Source of the DNA: Persicitalea sp963803495
GTDB taxonomy: Bacteria; Bacteroidota; Bacteroidia; Cytophagales; Spirosomataceae
Direction of reading: 5' to 3'
Assembly (NCBI GenBank): GCA_963803495.1
Contig: CAWDMP010000002.1
Location: 1,364,001-1,428,000 of the forward strand
Length of the DNA stretch: 64,000 bases
This document shows positions 34,158 through 43,979 of this stretch, in pieces. Every line of letters begins with the position of its first letter. Position 1 is the stretch's first letter. The translations under genes and the position numbers were made by a program. The notes beneath the pieces were generated by a model, which worked only from the letters and a program-made list of their open reading frames with translations, was not told the origin of the DNA and did no database searches.

Positions 34158-36188
34158 ATGCCCAGAATAAAAGTCGCCACCGCTGTCCTTAATCAAACGC
34201 CGATGGCGTGGGAAAGTAACACCAAGAATATCATCGACGTCATCGAAGCAGCCCGGCACGATGATGTGAGCCTGCTTTGTCTGCCCGAATTGTGCATCAC
34301 CGGCTATGGCTGTGAGGATTATTTCTTTGCCTACGACCTGGAAGCGCAGGCCACAAAATGCCTGCTTGAAATTGTGACGCATACCGCCGGGATGATCGTG
34401 TCGATCGGACTGCCGATTCGGCACCACAACCGGCTATACAACGTAGCTTGCCTGGTAGCTAATAAGCGGATTATGGGTTTTTGCGCTAAGCAAAACCTGG
34501 CCAACAACGGCATTCACTACGAAACGCGCTGGTTCCATGCCTGGCCGTCGGGTATCGTTGAGAAAACCACCGTCGACAACATCGACTATCCGATCGGTGA
34601 TGTGATTTTTGACTTGTCGGGCGTCAGGATTGCCTTTGAGATTTGCGAAGATGCCTGGGTGGCGCACCGGCCGGGCCGGAAGCACTACGATCGCGGCGTG
34701 GACATCATGCTCAATCCCAGCGCGAGCCATTTTGGGTTTTTCAAATTCGTGACTCGCGAGCGGTTCGTCATCGACGCTTCGCGGTCGTTTGGGTGCAGTT
34801 ATCTTTACACCAATCTGCTAGGGAATGAAGCCGGGCGGGCTGTGTACGACGGCGACGCCATGATCGCTTCCAACGGCGAGTTCTTACGGTCAAGTAACCG
34901 GTTCAGCTACGAGGATTTCCTGATTACCACGGCCGTGATCGACACCGAGTACACCCGGTTGAGCCAGGTACAAAACATCGCTGATTTGCCAAAAGACAAA
35001 TTTTGGAAAGTACCGGGCAACTTCGATTTCCCGGATATCGAACCCGTACCCCGGCAAGTAGCCGACCTGGAAGCGTTCGAAGGCGGGGGGTATCTGAAAG
35101 AAGAGGAATTTGCCCGCGCGGTTTGCCTGGCGCTGTTCGACTACCTGCGCAAAAGCCGCTCGCAGGGTTTTACGGTATCGCTGTCGGGCGGGGCCGATTC
35201 GGCGGCCTGCGTAGCGCTGTGTGGGCTTATGATCCGGTTAGCTGAGGAAAGTATCGGACTGGATCGCTTCAAACAGAAGCTGAACCACATCGAGAAAATA
35301 CAAAAGTGCGAGACGGTCGAGGAGATTACCAAACAACTCATTCACACGATTTACCAGGGTACCGAAAACAGTTCGGAAACCACCCTCGACTCGGCGCGCA
35401 CGCTGGCCGAATCTATCGGGGCTACTTTTTATGCTATCGATATCAACGGCTTAGTCGAGACTTATACCGGGTTGATCGAGGGACAAATCGGCCGTGAACT
35501 GACCTGGGAAAGAGATGATATCGCGCTACAGAATATTCAGGCGCGGGTACGTGCGCCATCGGTGTGGTTACTTACCAATCTGACCAACCACTTGCTACTG
35601 TCTACCTCCAACCGCTCCGAAGTAGCCGTAGGCTACGCCACGATGGACGGCGACACGGCGGGCAGCATCAGCCCCATCGCGGGTATCGACAAATTCTATC
35701 TGAGAAAATGGCTCGTTTGGCTTGAAACCGTAGGTTGTAACGTACAGGGAAAACACATCAAAATCGAAGGCTTGCAGAAAGTAAACAGCCTGCAACCGAC
35801 CGCCGAGCTGCGCCCCGCCGACCGCAAGCAGACCGACGAGGACGACCTGATGCCCTACGAGTTTCTGAACGCGCTGGAAGAAGCCGCCATCCGCGACAAA
35901 AAACCACCCGTAGAATGCTACCGCATGATGTTAGTGGGTTTCGAAGAGCGCTATTCATCCGCTCAGGTGCTGGCCTGGACCGAGCGATTCTTCAAGCTTT
36001 GGAGCCGCAACCAATGGAAGCGCGAGCGCTACGCGCCTTCTTTCCACCTCGATGACCTCAACCTCGATCCGCGTACCTGGTGCCGCTTCCCGATTTTGTC
36101 GGGTGGTTTTGAGCGCGAGTTGCAGGAATTGCGCGACTACGTGGCTGAAGAGCGGGCGGTCAGTAAGAGACGACGGATCGGGTTTTAG
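34158..36188 (+). CDS. nadE: Glutamine-dependent NAD+ synthetase
   Basis: The 676-residue enzyme has an N-terminal nitrilase-type glutaminase. Catalytic Glu is in LCLPELCITGYG, Lys in FCAKQNLAN, and Cys in AFEICEDAW. The C-terminal synthetase has the PP-loop VSLSGGADSAACV. It makes NAD+ from deamido-NAD+ with glutamine-derived ammonia. Length and both active sites are complete. Nearby RES toxin acts on NAD+, but the link is probably chance. Confidence 0.93.
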   Translation: MPRIKVATAVLNQTPMAWESNTKNIIDVIEAARHDDVSLLCLPELCITGYGCEDYFFAYDLEAQATKCLLEIVTHTAGMIVSIGLPIRHHNRLYNVACLVANKRIMGFCAKQNLANNGIHYETRWFHAWPSGIVEKTTVDNIDYPIGDVIFDLSGVRIAFEICEDAWVAHRPGRKHYDRGVDIMLNPSASHFGFFKFVTRERFVIDASRSFGCSYLYTNLLGNEAGRAVYDGDAMIASNGEFLRSSNRFSYEDFLITTAVIDTEYTRLSQVQNIADLPKDKFWKVPGNFDFPDIEPVPRQVADLEAFEGGGYLKEEEFARAVCLALFDYLRKSRSQGFTVSLSGGADSAACVALCGLMIRLAEESIGLDRFKQKLNHIEKIQKCETVEEITKQLIHTIYQGTENSSETTLDSARTLAESIGATFYAIDINGLVETYTGLIEGQIGRELTWERDDIALQNIQARVRAPSVWLLTNLTNHLLLSTSNRSEVAVGYATMDGDTAGSISPIAGIDKFYLRKWLVWLETVGCNVQGKHIKIEGLQKVNSLQPTAELRPADRKQTDEDDLMPYEFLNALEEAAIRDKKPPVECYRMMLVGFEERYSSAQVLAWTERFFKLWSRNQWKRERYAPSFHLDDLNLDPRTWCRFPILSGGFERELQELRDYVAEERAVSKRRRIGF

Positions 36189-36240
36189 ATTACAGTACCA
36201 AAGATGTACTTCGTGCCGTTGGCGCAAAAAAGGGGTACCG

Positions 36241-38109
36241 TCAGAGAAGTCGATTGCAGAATCTTAGCCCCAGATTGAAGCCTACCCAACCATGAATGCT
36301 TCCCTCACCAGTTGATTGAAAGGTAGTTTGCAGCGGATTTGATAGACCGGAGCCTTCGGTTATCAAGTTTTGGTAAGGCGAGAAAAACAAATTGAGTGAA
36401 GGACCGACCGTGACGGACAGGCGCGGACCAATTTTCCTTTCCAGATCCAGCGAGAGTCGCGTATGTATGGCGTGGGGGGCTTTGAGAAACCGGCGTTCCA
36501 GCGCCACTCGGCTTGCCACGAAGTCAAGGTTGAGCATCCATTTGCGCGCATCGCCCCGGCTCCGGCGCCCCAGGTAACGGGCGGTTCCCAGCCCGTAGCC
36601 GATGCTACCTAAGGGCTTATTGGGCAGGAGGGCACTGGTACCGATGGTGAAAATGTTGTAGAATTTCCTCACCCCCGTTTTAAATGTCACATTTCCGTAC
36701 TGCAATTCGTTTGTGGACAGCTCGAATCGGCGGTAGCCGTTTTTGCGCACAAAACTAAAATAGCCGAAGGGTACTGTAGCTGATGAATCGGCGTAATTAA
36801 CGATACCCACCTGGTGGCCGCTTCGAACGTTGCGCGCTACGTTGATCCCCGTTCCGATCTGCCAGCCTTCCAGTGCTCCGCCCGTCACGTTCATGGCCCC
36901 AAGCTGCACACCTCTGAAACTTCCGGCGGTGATGTTGATCGCCGCAGCCGCCTGAAAACCATTGGCGTCGCCGATCACCAGGTTGGTCAGGCCCGCCAGT
37001 TGGACGCCCCTCACGTTGCGACCCACCACATTACCCAGACCCGCCATCTGCAGTCCGTTCACATCGTGCCGCACGAGATTCAGCCCCGCTCCTACTTCCA
37101 GCAAATCGACACCCAGCGAGTAGCCCGCCACAAGATTGACCGAAACGTCATTCACAACGTTGCCGCTGAGTTGCTGGTTGGTACCTATGAATGGCAAAAG
37201 CGACGCCTGGAAGCTTCGGTGCAGCGAGTCCTCGATGTTTTCAACGTGGATGGCCTGTCGGGCCGTGGAAAAAGCGTACACCAAACCGTTGCGGAATTTC
37301 TGTAAGGCCGCTTCCAACGGAATGGGCGTCTTGGAACTGGCAAATGACGGTACCGAGGCATTATCGCGAGGTGTATCGCTGATGACGACCACCCCTGGTA
37401 GTTCCAAAGTCCCGCGGGCCGAATCCGACAGAATGGCCGGACGGGCCTTGGGCGTGTACACGATCCTGATCGAATCGCGCGGCGTTTCCTGCGGAGTAGC
37501 CACGACCTCGCTCGGAGCAAGGGCCAGCGAAAAGGATAGGAAGGTGTTTTTGCGCGTAAGTACTTCCACCGACCGTCCCGTATATTCCTCTTTACGTACT
37601 TCCAGGGTAATGTTCTTGGGGTCGACAGGGAGTTTGATTTTGTAGTACCCGTAGCGGTTGGTGACCGTCGAAGCGAGTGTCACGGGTTCATAAATGCTGG
37701 CGTCGGGAAGTCTTTCGCCCGTGGCCAGGTCAGTGACGTAGCCATTGAGGTAAAAAATCTCTGGCTTTTTTTCAGAAGCAGTGGTGGCTTTTTGCAAAAT
37801 AATGTACCGGCGCCTTTCCTTGAAAATCACCGTTCCATCGAACAGAATGTTGAGTAGCTCCCGTACGCTACGGTTCGTCTCATCGAGCGACACCCGGCTA
37901 TCGACCGCGATGGCATCGGGACTATACGAAAAACTAAACCCACCCTGCGTCGAGATTTTGCGCAGCACATCGGCCAGCCGCTCATTTTGCACACGCAGGC
38001 TGATTCGGATTTCGAGGATTGAAGGTGGGTCGGCCAGGGCCGTAGTCATGATTCCGAACCAAAAAAGCAGAATCAGGAAGCAACCGCGCCGCTCATAACG
38101 TACTTTCAC
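36241..38109 (-). CDS. STN-domain surface protein with repeat barrel-like region (FecR partner)
   Basis: The 622-residue protein has a signal peptide, then an STN domain (LADVLRKISTQGGFSFSYSP) as in TonB-dependent transducers. A CarboxypepD_reg domain follows at about 125-200. The C-terminal half has tandem repeats of the form GVQLAGLTNLVIGDANGFQ, as in the LA_2272 surface-repeat family. No TonB plug or receptor barrel is present. It lies directly downstream of a FecR anti-sigma and an ECF sigma gene on the same strand. It is thus the likely outer-membrane sensor of that system, an uncommon architecture for the role. Confidence 0.72.
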   Translation of the reverse strand: MKVRYERRGCFLILLFWFGIMTTALADPPSILEIRISLRVQNERLADVLRKISTQGGFSFSYSPDAIAVDSRVSLDETNRSVRELLNILFDGTVIFKERRRYIILQKATTASEKKPEIFYLNGYVTDLATGERLPDASIYEPVTLASTVTNRYGYYKIKLPVDPKNITLEVRKEEYTGRSVEVLTRKNTFLSFSLALAPSEVVATPQETPRDSIRIVYTPKARPAILSDSARGTLELPGVVVISDTPRDNASVPSFASSKTPIPLEAALQKFRNGLVYAFSTARQAIHVENIEDSLHRSFQASLLPFIGTNQQLSGNVVNDVSVNLVAGYSLGVDLLEVGAGLNLVRHDVNGLQMAGLGNVVGRNVRGVQLAGLTNLVIGDANGFQAAAAINITAGSFRGVQLGAMNVTGGALEGWQIGTGINVARNVRSGHQVGIVNYADSSATVPFGYFSFVRKNGYRRFELSTNELQYGNVTFKTGVRKFYNIFTIGTSALLPNKPLGSIGYGLGTARYLGRRSRGDARKWMLNLDFVASRVALERRFLKAPHAIHTRLSLDLERKIGPRLSVTVGPSLNLFFSPYQNLITEGSGLSNPLQTTFQSTGEGSIHGWVGFNLGLRFCNRLL

Positions 38110-38144
38110 TTTTTTTTAAGGGTATTTGACCGAAAAAACAGCCG

Positions 38145-39191
38145 TTACTGACAGGTCGAGCCTTCGATCCAATAAATCTTGTCCGCTTTCCTGACGGTAA
38201 GGTTCAAGGTTTCGGCAATGAGGGCCAGGGTCTCGTCCAGGTCCTCACCCTGGGGTCGGACCGAAATACGGCAGTCCGCCAGGCTGTCGCTGGCGAGCCG
38301 GACATCGGCGTGGTATGCCTCGCTGAGGGTGCGCGCCACATCCGCAAGCCGGACAGCCGTAAAATCAAAATCACGGGTACCGTAGGCGGCCGCGTTGGGA
38401 TCGGCCAGGAGCATCTTAAACCCGTTTCCGCTGCGGGCCTCCACGCCCTCGCCGGGCAGTAATTCGATTATTTTCAGGTCACGCCTCACCTCCACCTTAC
38501 CACTCTTGACGTCGACCCGCACCGTTTCGCCGTAGGCTTTCACATTGAAAGACGTCCCCACTACCCTGATTTCGGTACCGTTGGCGTCGATGACAAATGG
38601 GCGCGAATCGTCGGGTGCTACGTCGAAAAACGCTTCGCCCCGCAGGCTGACGCGCCGCTCGCGTCCTGAGGGACCATCGGCGTAGGTAAGCGCCGAATGG
38701 TAATTGAGCAGCACGACGGAGCTGTCAGGTAGTACTTGCCGGAGCGTGTTTTCGGTAGTGGACACCGCCAGCGTTTTCGGGTTGAGGAAACGGTCGTAGT
38801 ACCCCCACCCCAAAGCGACCAGCAACAGCGCGATTACGGCCGCCCAGGCAAGCGTCGTGAAAGTCCACTGCACGGGGGGCGTTGCTACGGACACCTCGTC
38901 GGATTTTAATTCCTGAATTTTTCCAGCCGGCGTTTCGGCGGGCAACGCGTCCGGCATTTTCGATTGCACTTTGCGCCACGCGGCATCTACGTCTACCGGT
39001 TTTTGATCGACCTGCCCTTTGAGCGCGCCCCTGCTGTTTTCCCAGATTTTGCGGTAGGCGCGCAGCTCTTCCACGTGCTCCGGGGACGCCTGCAACCAGG
39101 CTTCGACCCGTTCTATTTCGTCACGACTTGCCTGACTGGCCAGGTAACGGGCCAGGGTTTCGTCGGAAAGGGTGGGCGTAGCGTTGTTCAA
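38145..39191 (-). CDS. FecR-type anti-sigma factor
   Basis: The 348-residue protein has an N-terminal cytoplasmic DUF4880-like region (ARYLASQASRDEIERVEAWL), one membrane segment (AWAAVIALLLVALGWGYY) and the periplasmic FecR domain (NTLRQVLPDSSVVLLNYHSA, RGEAFFDVA). It ends with an STN-like DUF4974 domain. It would hold the ECF sigma factor encoded upstream until the outer-membrane sensor signals. It lies between the sigma gene and the sensor gene. Confidence 0.9.
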   Translation of the reverse strand: MNNATPTLSDETLARYLASQASRDEIERVEAWLQASPEHVEELRAYRKIWENSRGALKGQVDQKPVDVDAAWRKVQSKMPDALPAETPAGKIQELKSDEVSVATPPVQWTFTTLAWAAVIALLLVALGWGYYDRFLNPKTLAVSTTENTLRQVLPDSSVVLLNYHSALTYADGPSGRERRVSLRGEAFFDVAPDDSRPFVIDANGTEIRVVGTSFNVKAYGETVRVDVKSGKVEVRRDLKIIELLPGEGVEARSGNGFKMLLADPNAAAYGTRDFDFTAVRLADVARTLSEAYHADVRLASDSLADCRISVRPQGEDLDETLALIAETLNLTVRKADKIYWIEGSTCQ

Positions 39192-39207
39192 TATATAATG
39201 TCACTGT

Positions 39208-39795
39208 TTAGTTTTCACGGAAAATCCACATCAAAACGGTCAAAAAGGCCGGCAAATAATCGGCCAATTCCCGACGCATGATTTTGAGCGCTTTTCCAAT
39301 CTGGTTCTCGACGGTTTTGATCGACAGGCCCAGCTGGTCGGCGATTTCCTGGTACTTCAATTCTTCGAACCGGCTCAGCCGAAAGATCACCTGGCACTGC
39401 TCGGGCAACCGGCCCACGGCCGCGGCGATGCGCGCTTCCAGCTCACTCCCTTCGATCGTTTCTTCCACATCTTCGTAGCCTTCACTCTGCACGTGTAAGG
39501 TATGTTGCCGGTGGGTCTCGCGCACCCCGTAGTGCTTGATTCGGTTGAGGCAATGGTTATGTACCGCACGGTACAAGTACGCTTTTAACGATTGGTTGAT
39601 GTCGAGCTCTCTCCGCTTTTCCCATATCCCCAAAAAAACCGTCTGTACCATCTCCTCGGCTTCGTCGGCATCGCGTAGTACCTTGGTGGCATGATGACAC
39701 AGCCGTTCGTAGTAGGTACGAAACATCTGTTCAAAGGCCGGTTCCTGCCCCTGCCTGATGGCAATGATGATGTCAGAATCAGATAATTGAACCAA
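39208..39795 (-). CDS. ECF RNA polymerase sigma factor (FecI-like)
   Basis: I start at TTG 39795 (195 residues), which removes an upstream stretch unlike sigma factors. Region 2 is FEQMFRTYYERLCHHATKVL with DADEAEEMVQTVFLGIWE. Region 4 is LPEQCQVIFRLSRFEELKYQ with a helix-turn-helix EIADQLGLSIKTVENQIGKA. This Bacteroidota FecI-like sigma is regulated by the FecR protein encoded 16 bp downstream. Target promoters cannot be read here. Confidence 0.9.
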   Translation of the reverse strand: MVQLSDSDIIIAIRQGQEPAFEQMFRTYYERLCHHATKVLRDADEAEEMVQTVFLGIWEKRRELDINQSLKAYLYRAVHNHCLNRIKHYGVRETHRQHTLHVQSEGYEDVEETIEGSELEARIAAAVGRLPEQCQVIFRLSRFEELKYQEIADQLGLSIKTVENQIGKALKIMRRELADYLPAFLTVLMWIFREN

Positions 39796-40040
39796 CGCGT
39801 GTGCTTTGTTTTTTGGCAAAAGTACGGATTCTGCCCCGGCTTGAGGCCTCCGGTCACGAACAAAGCGCAAAGTCAAGCCGATTTTTATCTTATAAATAAG
39901 ACAACCCACCCTGGTTCGTCCCCCATGATCGGCCGAAAAAAGATTTTCAGGCGCTCCGATAGGGGGAGTTGGTACCCTGATTGTCACAAAGGCAAGCAAG
40001 TTTTTTTTTACCGAACTTCATTTAGCCGTTATTATTAGCC

Positions 40041-40781
40041 ATGAAAAATTCATTCCAACCCTTCGCTTTCCGCCTCCTGGGCCTGTTCCTGCTCGTGGGT
40101 TTGGCACAATCCTGCATTTACATCAATACCCGGGACAACGACGTGCCACCCCGTGGCGTGGCGACAAAAGAAATCAACCTCAACAATTTCGATCAGCTCG
40201 CGATGGGCGGCAATTTCTCGATTCACGTCACAAAGGGGGCTGATTTCAGCATCGAGGCGACGGGCGAACGCAACGATCTCGATGATCTCGATTCGCGGGT
40301 TACTTCCACGGGCGTGCTGGAAATTAAGTACCGTAACACCTGGCGCAAAAACCGGGACCGCATGGATATAGACATCGTCATGCCCAGCCTGCGGGGTGTC
40401 GATTTTTCGGGCGGTTCGGTGTCGAAGGTCGAGGGATTCGAAAACGTTCGTACCCTGGACTACCAGCTTTCGGGGGCGGCGAAGTCTACCTTTGAGGGCT
40501 CGGCCGACCGGCTGAGCGTGAAATTATCGGGATCGTCGGATCTGAACATGAGCGGAAGCGGCGGGCTCGTGCTCGGCGAGTTTTCCGGTTCCTCGCAGTT
40601 CTACGCCTTCGACTTTCCGGTGGATGAAGGCGACTTCAACCTGTCAGGTGCCAGCCGCGCCCGCGTGCGGGTAGCCAAAATCCTTAAAGTGGACGCCAGC
40701 GGGGCCAGCAACCTGCGCTACCGGGGCGACCCTACGGTCGAGCAACGGCTTTCGGGAAGTAGTAGTGTAATTAAGGACTGA
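40041..40781 (+). CDS. DUF2807 (head GIN domain) lipoprotein
   Basis: The 246-residue product has a lipoprotein signal (LFLLVGLAQSC). A DUF2807 beta-helix-like domain follows, with repeated short strands (KLSGSSDLNMSGSGGLVLGE, NLSGASRARVRV, DASGASNLRYRG). These proteins are common at the Bacteroidota cell surface. Their function is not settled; adhesion or matrix roles are proposed. Confidence 0.82.
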   Translation: MKNSFQPFAFRLLGLFLLVGLAQSCIYINTRDNDVPPRGVATKEINLNNFDQLAMGGNFSIHVTKGADFSIEATGERNDLDDLDSRVTSTGVLEIKYRNTWRKNRDRMDIDIVMPSLRGVDFSGGSVSKVEGFENVRTLDYQLSGAAKSTFEGSADRLSVKLSGSSDLNMSGSGGLVLGEFSGSSQFYAFDFPVDEGDFNLSGASRARVRVAKILKVDASGASNLRYRGDPTVEQRLSGSSSVIKD

Positions 40782-40785
40782 GTCG

Positions 40786-41553
40786 TCATTTTATCATGCC
40801 GTACTTCGCTTTGGCCGCACTGCGCGAGAGGCCGTCGAAGTGCCACCACTCGGTCGTGTTGGTCCTAAACCCGGCCTCGTTCATCGCTTTTCGAAGTACC
40901 CTGCGGTTGGCTAGTTGTGCTTTGCTAAGCTTACCTGCTTTCAGCATTTGGCTTTCCATGCGAGGATACGCCAGCGGCCCGAAAAAATCGTAGGTGGTAC
41001 CCATGTCCAGTGGAATTCCCACGCCATTGGCCACGGTGAGGTCCACGGCGCAGCCGAAGTTGTGAATCGAACCGACCTTGGGATCGGCTACGTACTGGGG
41101 CTTTTGCCTCAGCGGTACATCGAGCTCATCCCACAGAATATACTGTACTGAATTGGGACGGGCGGCGTCGTAAATCAACAGCCGGTAGCCAGGCCGGGCC
41201 TTTTGAAGCAACGCGCTGGCTTTGGCCAGTTTTTCCGCGATCTCGGGTTGCAGGTAGGCATTGGTAAGGTCACCGTATACGTCTTTCTTCACAAAATTAT
41301 CAGTCGTGGAGTACTTCAATTCCACCGTGATGTCGGGGTCGACGTCCTGGACGTTGACCAATCCCTGCGCAATCATCTGTTTTTCCAAAGGCGAAATTTC
41401 CGCTTGTACCTGCGCGACAGAATCAAGCGCGTCGACCAGTGTGTCCACTACCGCGAAGGTCAACGATTCGGAGTTCGCGCTGGATTGGGAAGCGCTGTCG
41501 CAGGCCATTACCAGGCAGCAGCAGAGCAATAACAGGCAAGAGATCGACTTCAT
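40786..41553 (-). CDS. D-alanyl-D-alanine dipeptidase (VanX-like), lipoprotein
   Basis: ATG 41553 gives 255 residues with a Cys-rich lipoprotein signal (LLLLCCCLVMAC). The M15D peptidase motifs are SIHNFGCAVDLTV (SxHxxGxAxD, zinc His and Asp) and EWWHF with the catalytic Glu and last zinc His. The enzyme cleaves D-Ala-D-Ala dipeptide. Without vanH/vanA nearby it is more likely for wall recycling or nutrition than for glycopeptide resistance. Confidence 0.88.
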   Translation of the reverse strand: MKSISCLLLLCCCLVMACDSASQSSANSESLTFAVVDTLVDALDSVAQVQAEISPLEKQMIAQGLVNVQDVDPDITVELKYSTTDNFVKKDVYGDLTNAYLQPEIAEKLAKASALLQKARPGYRLLIYDAARPNSVQYILWDELDVPLRQKPQYVADPKVGSIHNFGCAVDLTVANGVGIPLDMGTTYDFFGPLAYPRMESQMLKAGKLSKAQLANRRVLRKAMNEAGFRTNTTEWWHFDGLSRSAAKAKYGMIK

Positions 41554-41652
41554 ATTCGGTGTAAAAATTCTGGTTTCTTGCACGATTTAGGGAAATAAAA
41601 ACTAATTTCAAAAAACCAGATTCACCTACTTCGCCACGCAAAGCCAACTCAC

Positions 41653-42303
41653 ATGAATCCAATCCGGGTACTTCTGGCCGATGACCACGAAGTCGTGCTC
41701 GACAGCCTCGCCATGATGTTGGCTTCCCTGCCCGATGTGGAGGTGGTGGGCAAAGCCACGAACGGGCGCGATGCCCTCGCTCAGATGGCTTACGCCGAGG
41801 CGGACATCGTACTTTCGGATATGCACATGCCCGAGTGGAACGGCCTGGAACTGTGCATTCGGCTGCGGGAGCGCTACCCCGAGGTCAAGTTGATCTTGCT
41901 GACGATGGAAGATGAGCCCGAAACCGTCCGCCGGGCCGTGCAGGCGGGTGTGTGGGGCTACATACTGAAGAAAGCCTCCCGGCGCGAAGTGGAACAAGCC
42001 CTCAGGACCGTAGCCAGCGGGAACCGTCATTTCGCTCAGGAACTGAGCCCGCCCACGGCGACGCATTCAAGCGAACGGCCTTCGCCCAGCCCTGAGCAGA
42101 CCGAGAGTATCAAGTTGCTGGGCAAGCGGGAAATCGAGGTCATCCGCCTTATCGCCAACGAATTGCCCAATCCCGAAATCGCTAAACAATTGTTCATCTC
42201 CGTAAGTACCGTCGAAACTCATCGCCGCAATATCTTCAAAAAACTCAAAATCCACTCAGCCGTAGCGCTGACGCGTTTTGCCGTGGAATGCGGGATTGTT
42301 TGA
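41653..42303 (+). CDS. NarL/FixJ-type response regulator
   Basis: The 216-residue protein has a receiver domain (VLLADDHEVVLDSLA; phospho-acceptor Asp in DIVLSDMHMPEWNG; Lys in YILKKAS). A LuxR-type helix-turn-helix follows (LGKREIEVIRLIANELPN, SVSTVETHRRNIFKKL). No histidine kinase gene is adjacent, so its partner is elsewhere. Confidence 0.9.
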   Translation: MNPIRVLLADDHEVVLDSLAMMLASLPDVEVVGKATNGRDALAQMAYAEADIVLSDMHMPEWNGLELCIRLRERYPEVKLILLTMEDEPETVRRAVQAGVWGYILKKASRREVEQALRTVASGNRHFAQELSPPTATHSSERPSPSPEQTESIKLLGKREIEVIRLIANELPNPEIAKQLFISVSTVETHRRNIFKKLKIHSAVALTRFAVECGIV

Positions 42304-42311
42304 AGAATATT

Positions 42312-43436
42312 TTACTCCATAAATAACTCCGACGCTACCCTATCCGCGAATAACTTGCCTTTTTCGGTGAGTAATAGCAAGCCACTATGGGTAGTGAGCC
42401 AGCCGATTTCGTGCAGCCGAAATATCTCCGAACCCATCTGACCCAGGAATCGCCCTTCCGAAAGCTCCTGCAGAAATTCCAGCCGACAGCCCCATTGCGT
42501 ACGCAGGCCCGTGAGCAGGTACTCATTGACCTGATCGACGGCGGTCAGTATCTCGACGGTAGCGGGTACTTCGCCGCTTTTGATACGCTTGATGTAGGCC
42601 GCATTGTTGGCGATGTTGGCCTGACGGCTTAGGCCGTTGTAGGAGTGCGCGCTCGGACCGATGCCCAAATACGGCTGCCGCTGCCAGTAGGCCGTATTAT
42701 GGCGGCTGTACTTCTTGTTTTTGGCAAAATTTGAAATCTCGTACTGCTCGAATCCCCGCCGACCCACCGCGTCGACCAATAACTCGAATTGCCGGGCCGC
42801 CAACTCCTCGTCGACGGGCGCGATGCGCTTGGTCTTGACCCAACTCCCGAAAGCCGTGCGGGGCTCGATCGTGAGGCAGTAGGCCGACAAATGCTCTATG
42901 CCCAGGCTGAGCGCCTTGTCGATATCGGCTTGCCAAATGGTATCGTCCGGCGCTGGCAAGCCATAAATCAGGTCCACGGTCAGATTGGTGATGCCCGCAT
43001 CCTGGGCTGCTTTCACGCTCGTTTCGGCCTCCTGAGCGGTGTGGACACGGTTCATGAAACGCAGGTGCGGATCGTGGAACGACTGGACGCCGATACTCAG
43101 GCGGTTCACGCCGCGCCGCGCCAGCATCTGGATCGTCTTTTCGTTCAGATCGTCCGGGTTGGCTTCCAGCGTGATTTCGGCGTCGGGTTTCAGGCGATAG
43201 TACTTCGCCAGGGTATCGAGCAGTCCCCCCAGCTCGCGCTCGCTGAGCAAGGACGGTGTCCCTCCGCCGAAGTACACGGTGTGTAGCTCGTCGCTGACCA
43301 GATAGTGGCGCTGCATTTTGATTTCCTTCTTCATCGCCCCGACCAGCGCATTCTTGTCTTTCAGCGACGTACTGAAATGAAAATCACAGTAGTGGCAGGC
43401 CTGGCGGCAAAACGGAACGTGCAGATAGAGATGCAT
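42312..43436 (-). CDS. hemW: HemW-type radical SAM protein
   Basis: The 374-residue protein has the radical SAM motif PFCRQACHYCDFH (CxxxCxxC plus the HemW-type extra Cys-x-Phe context). It also has the family motifs TVYFGGGTPSLLS and EANPDDL. HemW binds heme and acts as a heme chaperone; older annotations call it oxygen-independent coproporphyrinogen oxidase, which needs residues absent from HemW. It is 8 bp from the response regulator and convergent with it. Confidence 0.88.
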   Translation of the reverse strand: MHLYLHVPFCRQACHYCDFHFSTSLKDKNALVGAMKKEIKMQRHYLVSDELHTVYFGGGTPSLLSERELGGLLDTLAKYYRLKPDAEITLEANPDDLNEKTIQMLARRGVNRLSIGVQSFHDPHLRFMNRVHTAQEAETSVKAAQDAGITNLTVDLIYGLPAPDDTIWQADIDKALSLGIEHLSAYCLTIEPRTAFGSWVKTKRIAPVDEELAARQFELLVDAVGRRGFEQYEISNFAKNKKYSRHNTAYWQRQPYLGIGPSAHSYNGLSRQANIANNAAYIKRIKSGEVPATVEILTAVDQVNEYLLTGLRTQWGCRLEFLQELSEGRFLGQMGSEIFRLHEIGWLTTHSGLLLLTEKGKLFADRVASELFME

Positions 43437-43458
43437 AAGCGAGCGGGCATTACCTCAT

Positions 43459-43490
43459 AAAAAAAGGCACGGAAACTCCGTGCCTTTTGG
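43459..43490 (-). terminator. Terminator of the rpsF-rpsR-rplI operon
   Basis: On the reverse strand AAAAGGCACGG pairs with CCGTGCCTTTTT around a 5-base loop and is followed by T residues. Confidence 0.85.
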
Positions 43491-43511
43491 GTACTTGGGG
43501 ACGAAGAAAAG

Positions 43512-43955
43512 TTATTCGGCGGCCACGACATTGATCGTGATCGGATGCTTCACTTCTTTGTGCAGGTCGATGGTAGCCTCGTAGGTACCGATCGACTTTA
43601 CTTCTTCGACCGTGATTTTCTTACGGTCGATGTCGAATCCTTTGGCTTGCAGCGCGTCGGCGATTTGCGTGTTGGTCACGCGGCCGAAAATACGGCCGCT
43701 CTCGCCCGTTACGGCGGGGATGTCGATCACCATTTCGCCGATGGCCGCGGCGATTTCTTCAGCGTCATTTTTAAGCTTTTCGGCTTTGTGCGAAGCCTGA
43801 CGCACGTTCTCGGCCACAATTTTGCGGTTGGAAGAGTTGGCCAGCAGCGCGTATCCCTGCGGGATGAGGTAGTTGCGACCGAAGCCGTTTTTTACCGCCA
43901 CGATGTCGTTCTTGTAGCCGACCCCGGCGATGTCTGTCAATAATATGATATCCAT
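43512..43955 (-). CDS. rplI: 50S ribosomal protein L9
   Basis: The 147-residue protein starts with the conserved L9 segment MDIILLTDIAGVGYKNDIVA and GFGRNYLIPQGYA. The long central helix and C-terminal domain (GRIFGRVTNTQIADALQAKG) follow. L9 stabilises the base of the L1 stalk region of the 50S subunit. It is the last gene of the S6-S18-L9 operon, with a terminator 22 bp downstream. Confidence 0.97.
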   Translation of the reverse strand: MDIILLTDIAGVGYKNDIVAVKNGFGRNYLIPQGYALLANSSNRKIVAENVRQASHKAEKLKNDAEEIAAAIGEMVIDIPAVTGESGRIFGRVTNTQIADALQAKGFDIDRKKITVEEVKSIGTYEATIDLHKEVKHPITINVVAAE

Positions 43956-43979
43956 TTCTTTACGATCTCTTTAAGGTAA

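Noticed and set aside
40786..41553. Glycopeptide-resistance gene (vanX)
   Set aside because: No vanH, vanA or regulatory genes are adjacent; lone M15D dipeptidases are common in Bacteroidota for other roles.
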